From positions 37,623,771 to 37,687,770 of the forward strand of contig NW_027467782.1 of assembly GCF_004210375.1 (NCBI RefSeq): 64,000 nucleotides of DNA, read 5' to 3'. Source of the stretch: Tachypleus tridentatus. Taxonomy: Eukaryota > Arthropoda > Merostomata > Xiphosura > Limulidae. This document shows positions 61,601 to 64,000 of the stretch, one piece after another (positions within the stretch are counted from its first letter, which is position 1; each line of letters opens with the position of its first letter). Under the pieces are notes generated by a model that saw only the letters and a list, made by a program, of their open reading frames with translations, ran no database searches and was not told the DNA's origin. The position numbers and the translations under genes are program-made.

Positions 61601-64000
61601 CATTCCATCAATTACATATCTCTAAGTAACTGATTTATCTGAGGTATAATTTAGAAAATGATCAAACATGAGTTATAAAAATAATAACCTGTTTGATAAC
61701 TCTTTAACTTTTTCTCCCCTAATTCATACCTGTGAGCATCACCCACCAAGGTGAAGAACCCATAGAGGAAACACAGCACTCCTACTGCTGAAGCTGGGAT
61801 CAGCATGCAGGTATAAAATCCCAGCCAAGCAAAGTAGAGGCCAATTTTCACTCCAAAATATTCCCTGAAAAAATTGAAAGGAACAAACAATAAAGTGATT
61901 CTTATCAAACAAAATATAGTGGATACAATAACTAATGAGGAACTCCAAAAAATCAATCCATAAGAACCTTTTTTTTTTTTTTTTTATAAAGATTTGTCTC
62001 AATTTTAAACTCTGATTAGTATGAGAGCAAAGTGATTTTCATGCTAAAATTAATAAAATGTTTATATCTTTAATATTACAGTTTCCAAATTTCATTTGCA
62101 TAGCTTCTAAAATCTTCTAATTGAATATCAAGTTATTTTTGGAAAATATTTATATGTCATGCATTAGTGTCTCTACCTTCACATTACATGAGCTCAGGCC
62201 ATTTGTTTAACCTTGTAACCACACCAAAAAAAATATGAAATAAAATTTTTCCTTTCTAAAATCCCTGCAGAGCACAATAAAAGCTTATCATTGTTTATCC
62301 TGACTATCTTCAGGCTTGTATCAGTTAAATATGACAACTTCCTTCATACTAAGCCTATGTAACAACCCAGGAATCACCTTGTATACACTTCGTTCAAATT
62401 ACAGCATAAAGTTATGTCATACAAACAATCTTCAAAAGTATATACATATATTGCAAATAAATTAATCTATTTCTTCATTCATATATTCTAATGTTACCTA
62501 ATAAGTATTTTTTTTACAATAAAAACAAACAAAATATGTGCATAAAAAATAACAAAAATCTAGTACTTTATTGTGAATGCTGTAATTTCTTTTGTTGTCA
62601 AAGACTTAAAGTATTGATAGAGGCTAACCCAAATTTTCCATGGGGCTGTTTTTCATTTTTTCCCCAAATTATTTATTAATTTCAAACACACAATTTAGAG
62701 CACAAACAATAATAAACACAAAGAATTCAATGTCTTATAATTATTACAATTTAACTGGTTTTCTAACTAAACATTGTGCATCAAAACACTTTCCTTGGCT
62801 GGTTAAACTAAACATAGTAATAGCAGATTTGAATCTATGTTCCAAAAAAATTAAAAGCCATCCTGTGAACGAGATGACATTATACATAAAACAGAATATT
62901 AAATATTTATTTTCTAATGGTTATCAATAATGTAATAGCAAATGTCAAAGACAGAAAGAGAGAGAATTATTTACATTTTTGAAAGACTGTATGTCGAACA
63001 GAGCTTTATGGGATGGCTTGGTAACTATAACTTTATGTTATGTACGAGAAAAATCTGCAAGTCTGAAAGCTGTATTCAATTTCAGTGAACCAAACACAAG
63101 TGAAAAGATGTCTAAGTTTAGCAATTTTAAACAAACAAGTGCCATCACGTGATACAGAAATGTAAACACTAAGACGTTACAAATTAAAATATTTTACTTT
63201 TGAAATTCAGAAATTAAAACTATTATATAACAGAAACATCTGATTAACTACATGCTAATTCTATTAGATCTACATCTCTTTTGGTTGGTTATTACCACAT
63301 CTTTATTGAATTTTGTAGCTCAATAAATATAATACAATAGCAACAAAAGAGAATTCTCTCCTCCTATCATGACTGACTCTCCTTATACATAATTATTGTA
63401 TTCAGAATGATCGCTTTCAAAACACAACTTGTAAGAATAAAACTCCAACTGAGACTCTAAACATGGCATACAAATATAAGATGTTTTTTGGTAATTTCAA
63501 TCTTTAGGTAAAACTCAAAACTTTTACCAAGTGATTTTTTATATTAAATAAATAAATTCTGTCCAGGAAATTATTAACACTCACTTGATGTCATCAAGGG
63601 GTTGCTTTTTTAAATATTGTTGAAAACGAAGCCCAGTTGTTCAATAACCATTTCCTGGGAGCTTTATCATCTGAAGAATGACATTCCCCCTAATAATACG
63701 TCAAAATAAATTATCAACATAACCATTATTTTACTGATACAGGAAGTGAAATATCAACTAATAAAAATATGTTAAAGTGTACTTTGCTGGAAAATAATAT
63801 TAATAACAAACTACAGGAGCAACCCTATCACACAAATTCATCAGGTCATAAACCTGATATAATACACACTGGCTGTAGAAATAACTGTGAACAATACTTT
63901 TAACATATGAAAAATTGTACTTTATCAACATCACGCACACTTGGAAAGAAGAATCCAATAAGTTAACTGACCTCATGTAAAGGAAAGGCAGCTTCGTAGA
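29814..64000 (-). CDS. Anoctamin (TMEM16) family membrane protein gene, 5' part outside window
   Basis: Eight minus-strand exons together read as an anoctamin, a ten-helix membrane protein acting as a Ca2+-activated chloride channel and/or phospholipid scramblase. In protein order they are 64000-63972, 63689-63585, 61864-61730, 61267-61104, 59905-59823, 58167-58096, 56989-56912 and 29975-29814. Landmarks are [41 protein letters not shown], a Cys-rich loop, [49 protein letters not shown] and, at the C-terminus, [12 protein letters not shown]. Every observed junction has AG/GT ends and matching phase. The sequence fits the ANO1-ANO7 type rather than ANO8/ANO10, but I cannot name the paralogue. 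Not seen are the N-terminal domain (beyond the window) and the middle part, about TM3-TM10 with the Ca2+-binding acidic residues; some of that may be in the N gap. The intron below 56912 is over 25 kb and full of transposons. One exon carries a one-base frameshift. Confidence 0.92.
30502..31001. other. Assembly gap (500 N)
   Basis: Exactly 500 N, a common placeholder length, so the real size is probably unknown. It lies inside the anoctamin gene, 526 bp upstream (minus strand sense) of the terminal coding exon. Confidence 0.99.
31002..32054. other. Anoctamin intron, nothing firm seen
   Basis: AT-rich. A 54-codon plus-strand frame at about 31457-31622 (…[20 protein letters not shown]…) has unusually balanced composition but no family I recognise and no clear splice sites. 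Confidence 0.4.
32055..32330 (+). mobile_element. SINE-A copy, old
   Basis: Strongly diverged head (AGGCCAGGTGGTTAAGGCAC) and body, but all parts are in order and end GTAGCTTTGCATGAAATTC. Confidence 0.85.
32468..32536 (+). repeat. SINE-B 3' fragment
   Basis: Only CTTGGTGAGCTCAGCAGATA … TTTGCTATAAGAAAACACAC remains. Confidence 0.82.
33050..33113 (+). repeat. SINE-A tail fragment
   Basis: Only the 3' end is left: TTTAGGGATGGCTTATGCAG … TAGCTTTGTGCGAAATTC. Confidence 0.75.
33594..34960 (-). pseudogene. Jockey/CR1-like non-LTR retrotransposon RT fragment
   Basis: Reading the minus strand in several frames gives reverse transcriptase landmarks in order: [17 protein letters not shown] (palm motif with first Asp), [20 protein letters not shown] (motif with PQG), [10 protein letters not shown] (catalytic ADD), then [20 protein letters not shown] and [19 protein letters not shown] with [10 protein letters not shown], the typical C-terminal part. 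Frameshifts and stops separate the parts, so this is a dead 5'-truncated copy inside the anoctamin intron. The clade call rests on memory of Jockey-type C-termini. Confidence 0.8.
35051..35316 (-). mobile_element. SINE-A copy, diverged
   Basis: Minus orientation, from TTTTAAATTTCGCACAAAGC to the head CCTGGCTATGCTGGGC. B box altered. Confidence 0.87.
35612..35722 (-). repeat. SINE-B copy, strongly decayed
   Basis: Minus orientation; TTCTTACAGCAAAGC and the AAATCAAATGCTTGATTTTA/GGATTGTAAATCC parts are recognisable. Confidence 0.6.
35820..36400 (+). pseudogene. Tc1-like transposase relic
   Basis: The plus strand reads [17 protein letters not shown], then [20 protein letters not shown], then [20 protein letters not shown]. 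These correspond to Tc1-family 'W..V.W.DES.F…', 'P…HGGGS.M.WGCFS' and '…G..…Y..IL'. In-frame stops and missing pieces (the last Asp/Glu region is not preserved) show it is inactive. Terminal repeats were not found. Confidence 0.75.
37579..37615. repeat. (TA)n(TG)n microsatellite
   Basis: Alternating TATATATA followed by GTGTGTGTGT, about 35 bp. Confidence 0.95.
37640..37935 (+). pseudogene. Mariner-like transposase C-terminal relic
   Basis: Reads [20 protein letters not shown] followed by [18 protein letters not shown]. '[11 protein letters not shown]' is the mariner (SETMAR/Hsmar1-like) block with the third catalytic Asp. After a stop, the frame continues with a [19 protein letters not shown] end matching 'DFY..GI..L..RW'. 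Only the last quarter of a transposase is present. Confidence 0.8.
37936..40559. other. Anoctamin intron, no feature seen
   Basis: 2.6 kb of AT-rich sequence without recognisable repeats or exons on either strand. Confidence 0.55.
40560..42932 (+). pseudogene. CR1/L2-like LINE relic (endonuclease to RT end), interrupted
   Basis: Degenerate plus-strand sequence shows the order of a LINE ORF2. There is an endonuclease start ([12 protein letters not shown] near 40600), a DFN-type motif at 40925 and a 'F.…L..S.R' part. The RT end contains [20 protein letters not shown] and [15 protein letters not shown] (family: 'F N..KC..M..G', 'DLGV…SD.K.S.HC'), then a last stretch [15 protein letters not shown] ending in TAA at about 42930. 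Numerous stops and shifts disable it. A 332-bp element (42444-42775) with a 10-bp target duplication splits its 3' end. Confidence 0.78.
42444..42775 (-). mobile_element. 332-bp retroposon (family E) inserted in the LINE relic
   Basis: Flanked by direct repeats ACACTGGCAG at 42434-42443 and 42776-42785, with LINE coding resuming afterwards. Its plus-strand start (TTTTATGGCACAAAGCAGCT … ATCTG) is the reverse complement of the tail core found in the SINEs here, so its sense strand is minus. No coding capacity. A second tail-only fragment is at 46448-46498. Confidence 0.8.
42933..45322. other. Anoctamin intron, one SINE-C only
   Basis: Frames near 43345 and 44991 (84 and 69 codons, plus strand) show no known domain. 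Confidence 0.5.
43768..43890 (-). mobile_element. SINE-C copy
   Basis: Minus orientation: CAACAGGCTATCTGCGTTCT, CACAAGTATCAAAATCCG, CCAGACTTTCCGCTTAGCCA. Tail AAGTACAAAACAACAC. Confidence 0.78.
45331..45604 (+). mobile_element. SINE-A copy
   Basis: Near full-length, 8-bp flanking repeat GAGGAACG (45323-45330, 45605-45612). Some bases are missing around the 'CACTATTCGTTGG' segment. Confidence 0.88.
45925..46163 (-). mobile_element. SINE-A copy, diverged and partly deleted
   Basis: Minus orientation: TTGCACAAAGCCATACG … CTGATTTAGCAGAGTAAGAC … CCTGGTAATGCCGGGG. The middle has lost about 30 bp. Confidence 0.83.
46448..46498 (-). repeat. Family E retroposon tail fragment
   Basis: TTTGATGTTTCATAGCACAA … ACTATCTGCGC matches the left end of the 42444-42775 element. 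The remainder is absent. Confidence 0.6.
46499..48681. other. Anoctamin intron, one SINE-C and a T-run
   Basis: Contains SINE-C (47008-47127) and a long T run near 47456-47471. Small frames at 46766 and 48268 are unrecognised. Confidence 0.5.
47008..47127 (+). mobile_element. SINE-C copy, best preserved
   Basis: Head CCCCAGTGGCTCAGCAGTAT, B box GGTGTCGATACCCG, then the shared tail GCACAGATAGCCCATTGTGT and AGCTTTGTGCTTAAT with a CAAAACAAC end. Confidence 0.87.
48684..48888. mobile_element. 205-bp MITE (Tc1/mariner type) with TA duplication
   Basis: CAGGGTGGCCCATAAGTCCC and the following bases to about 48716 reappear inverted at 48856-48888 with one mismatch over about 33 bp. TA flanks both sides (48682-48683, 48889-48890). 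The interior has no coding capacity. The ends resemble mariner-type termini. The high identity of its ends suggests recent mobility compared with other DNA elements here. Confidence 0.93.
49725..51330 (+). pseudogene. ZMYM1-like hAT transposase relic
   Basis: Begins [20 protein letters not shown], the 'LSGA(E/Q)KRKL' opening of ZMYM1/TTF-zinc-finger hAT proteins. Later come [17 protein letters not shown] and the transposase core [20 protein letters not shown] with [17 protein letters not shown] (family: 'RGQ.YDNA.NM.G…C..H.LNL'). Numerous in-frame stops and frame changes separate the pieces. It ends near 51330, where minus-strand Tigger sequence takes over, so the C-terminal half has been lost or displaced. 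Confidence 0.82.
51300..52600 (-). pseudogene. Tigger/pogo (jerky-like) DDE transposase relic
   Basis: In order on the minus strand: [20 protein letters not shown] with [20 protein letters not shown] (CENP-B-type DNA-binding half); then, beyond an inserted [24 protein letters not shown]; a DDE start with [35 protein letters not shown] (first part of the catalytic core); [20 protein letters not shown]; and [20 protein letters not shown] with [14 protein letters not shown] near the C-terminus. The frame changes several times and stops occur, so it is dead. It abuts or is nested in the plus-strand hAT relic. Confidence 0.87.
52062..52335 (+). mobile_element. SINE-A inserted into the Tigger relic
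   Basis: Full-length copy with A box (TGGCCAAGCGTGTTAAGGCG) and B box (GGGTTCGCACC), and tail …GTGCGAAATTCCAAAACAAA. Target duplication TCTTTAAAGGCG at 52050-52061 and 52336-52347 is exact. Tigger coding resumes on both sides, which dates the SINE after Tigger. Confidence 0.95.
53206..53420 (-). mobile_element. SINE-A copy, internally deleted
   Basis: Minus orientation with CCGTCCCTAATTTAGCAATG and head CCTGGCCATGCTGGGCC. The segment between GTCACGATATAACG and the B-box region is missing. Confidence 0.85.
53466..53560 (+). mobile_element. SINE-B copy lacking the anticodon-arm region
   Basis: CTCCCGCTAGTACAGCGGTA runs straight into TGGGGTTCGATTCCCCTCGG, so about 29 bp between the A and B boxes is missing. 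The rest, including the ACACAC tail, is intact. Confidence 0.88.
53705..53945 (+). mobile_element. SINE-A copy, tail altered
   Basis: Intact head (GGTATGGCCAAGTGTGATAA, B box GGTTCGAATCC). After GGGACGACTAGCACAAATAG the normal tail is lost. It ends about 125 bp before the SWIM reading frame. Confidence 0.87.
54072..54432 (+). pseudogene. SWIM-type zinc-finger protein, N-terminal part, frame-slipped
   Basis: An ATG opens [20 protein letters not shown]…, and further on the reading continues as [20 protein letters not shown] and, in another frame, [17 protein letters not shown]. This ordered set is characteristic of the large animal family of SWIM-finger proteins ('…SL.AY.YF..G.VQ.V…KV.HSQRLN…'), often next to a YqaJ-like nuclease domain. 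At least one base seems lost near 54330, and probably another frame change occurs near 54240. The donor after …ITAK is at 54433 (GTTTGT), phase 0. It lies inside the largest anoctamin intron, in opposite orientation. These proteins are usually multicopy and mobile-like; this copy lacks the nuclease part. Confidence 0.7.
54922..55068 (+). pseudogene. SWIM zinc-finger exon
   Basis: After acceptor TTATTTTACAG the frame reads [18 protein letters not shown] and then [19 protein letters not shown], ending QFQV and a TAA stop. The C-x-C-x(n)-C-x-H arrangement (CTC…CSH) is the SWIM zinc-binding motif. It joins in phase with the donor at 54433. Related proteins continue past 'CSHVAALLF' into several hundred more residues; here the stop follows at once, so the copy is truncated or a retained fragment. 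Confidence 0.75.
55077..55404 (-). pseudogene. THAP-type protein exon (end of THAP domain and linker)
   Basis: Following acceptor CTGTTTCAG (minus strand), the exon reads [19 protein letters not shown] then a basic stretch ([20 protein letters not shown]) and a Ser/Thr/acidic region ending [14 protein letters not shown]. 'DP…PDYVPSIF' matches the C-terminal end of THAP DNA-binding domains, and 'T.T.MQTE' is typical of the linker before a DDE_Tnp_4-like domain in such proteins. No N-terminal C2CH half or DDE part was found nearby. It ends only about 9 bp from the stop of the plus-strand SWIM exon, so the two fragments converge. Confidence 0.6.
55405..56911. other. Anoctamin intron, no feature seen
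   Basis: I looked for the next anoctamin exon and for the N-terminal half of the THAP domain on the minus strand and found neither. Confidence 0.5.
56912..56989 (-). CDS. Anoctamin exon entering TM3
   Basis: The exon is 78 nt, with acceptor TGTAACAG and donor GTGAGT. It encodes [16 protein letters not shown] followed by the hydrophobic [10 protein letters not shown]. This corresponds to the family pattern 'EP.VPFW.R..P....S.SVVL'. Phase 0 on both sides joins the preceding exon (…ITG) without any shift. Confidence 0.93.
57263..57476 (-). mobile_element. SINE-A copy, internally deleted
   Basis: Minus orientation, TTTTAAATTTCACACAAAGC through to CCTTAACCACCTGGCAGCC. About 60 bp around the B box is missing. 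Confidence 0.85.
57941..58111. repeat. Exact 86-bp tandem duplication across an exon/intron border
   Basis: The unit at 57941-58026 is repeated at 58027-58111 with no mismatch I can see. On the minus strand each copy carries the exon end …TTATTACAGGG, the donor GTAAGAAC and 69 nt of intron. Confidence 0.95.
58096..58167 (-). CDS. Anoctamin exon with duplicated splice donor downstream
   Basis: The exon is 72 nt, with acceptor ATATCACCAG and donor GTAAGA. It encodes [18 protein letters not shown] and ends VNFITG; the family has 'E.PRPE(Y/F)' at this place. The last 16 nt of the exon, the donor and 69 nt of intron are repeated exactly once more just downstream (copy at 57941-58026), which creates a second identical donor. 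Phase 0 at both ends. Confidence 0.93.
59078..59310 (-). mobile_element. SINE-A copy, 5' truncated
   Basis: Minus orientation from TTTTGAATTTTGCACAAAGC to the B-box region (GCAAACCCGCAACCCTC). Head lost. It lies in the anoctamin intron between exons 59823-59905 and 58096-58167. Confidence 0.88.
59823..59905 (-). CDS. Anoctamin exon after TM2
   Basis: The exon is 83 nt, with acceptor CTTTCAG and donor GTAATG. It reads [19 protein letters not shown] then VTNFDTLE. Known anoctamins have 'F.E.WKR....L...WD...FE.EE' here, at the end of TM2 and the start of the cytosolic linker. It ends on a whole codon. Confidence 0.94.
61104..61267 (-). CDS. Anoctamin exon: Cys-rich extracellular loop and TM2
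   Basis: The exon is 164 nt, with acceptor TTTTACAG and donor GTAAGT. It encodes a loop with four cysteines (in ENHKDI…[10 protein letters not shown]…QTCTF order), the sort of disulphide-rich TM1-TM2 loop seen in animal anoctamins. It continues with [20 protein letters not shown], the conserved entry into TM2. Both split codons match the adjacent exons; the 3' one makes Ala in LWAVIF. Confidence 0.95.
61730..61864 (-). CDS. Anoctamin exon with first transmembrane helix
   Basis: The exon is 135 nt, with acceptor TTTTTTCAG and donor GTATGA. It encodes [18 protein letters not shown] followed by a strongly hydrophobic stretch ([17 protein letters not shown]). This is the most diagnostic anoctamin segment: the family has a near-identical '[19 protein letters not shown]' sequence entering TM1. 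It starts with one base and ends with two bases of split codons, which fit both neighbours. Confidence 0.95.
61865..63584. other. Anoctamin intron, no feature seen
   Basis: Unusually repeat-poor compared with the rest of the window; AT-rich, with a T-run near 61970-61985. Confidence 0.6.
63585..63689 (-). CDS. Anoctamin exon with one-base frameshift
   Basis: This exon follows an acceptor TTATTAG and precedes a donor GTGAGTG. It reads [14 protein letters not shown] then [14 protein letters not shown] in one frame and QPLDDIK in the next. The change happens at a run of six A on the sense strand (complement of 63606-63611). With five A the exon would be 104 nt, the family sequence would be continuous, and the exon would end in phase 2 as the next exon needs. 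As written (105 nt), translation stops soon after. The clean phases on both sides favour a base-calling or assembly error, but a real disabling allele is possible. Confidence 0.85.
63972..64000 (-). CDS. Anoctamin exon (cut by window edge)
   Basis: The last 29 bases of an exon read YEAAFPLHE, the conserved end of the anoctamin N-terminal cytoplasmic domain. The donor is GTCAGT (complement of 63966-63971). The exon ends on a complete codon (phase 0), matching the start of the next exon. The upstream part lies outside the window. Confidence 0.8.

Overview
This window is AT-rich eukaryotic DNA from an animal: genes broken into small exons with GT-AG introns, no operons, and a dense load of retroposons and DNA transposons. 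The most useful species clue is a tRNA-derived SINE of about 270 bp, with about 19 copies or fragments here. Its body (…TGCCTTCCCTCTAGTC…, …AAATTAGGGACGGCTAGC…) and tail I associate from memory with horseshoe crab genomes (Limulidae). That assignment is inference and needs a database search.

The one clear host gene is on the minus strand. It is an anoctamin (TMEM16 family; calcium-activated chloride channel or lipid scramblase) that enters from beyond position 64000 and ends at a stop codon at 29814-29816. I could place seven internal exons (64000 down to 56912) and the terminal coding exon (29814-29975). All observed splice phases agree. The exception is one extra base in an A6 run of exon 63585-63689, which breaks the frame. 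The exons for the middle of the protein (about TM3 to TM10) are not visible between 56912 and 29975. A 500-base run of N (30502-31001), probably a gap of arbitrary stated size, lies in that interval. An exact 86-bp tandem duplication (57941-58111) copies the end of one exon together with its splice donor.

Positions 1-29800 lie downstream of that gene and look intergenic. They hold diverged tandem repeats (900-1735; 3471-3594; a 12-copy 40-bp minisatellite at 7751-8215; about 80-bp units at 26731-27030), a Penelope-like retroelement 3' end with a GIY-YIG endonuclease (8853-9636, minus), a 56-bp-arm palindrome (9836-9965), a BED-finger hAT transposase pseudogene (23608-25398, plus), and many SINEs.

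Positions 30000-64000 are essentially anoctamin introns filled with transposons: a Jockey/CR1-like RT fragment (minus, 33.6-34.96 kb), Tc1 and mariner transposase relics (35.8-37.9 kb), a CR1/L2-like LINE relic interrupted by a 332-bp element (40.5-42.93 kb), a 205-bp MITE with perfect TA ends (48684-48888), a ZMYM1-like hAT relic invaded by a Tigger/pogo transposase that was itself invaded by a SINE (49.7-52.6 kb), and a convergent pair of gene-like fragments (SWIM zinc-finger protein, plus; THAP-type protein, minus) at 54.07-55.40 kb.

Four different retroposon families share the same 3' tail core (GCAGATAGCC … GCTTTGTGC), which suggests one LINE partner mobilised them all. I saw no rRNA, CRISPR, origin, bacterial gene or intact free-standing tRNA gene. 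The tRNA-like stretches are SINE heads.
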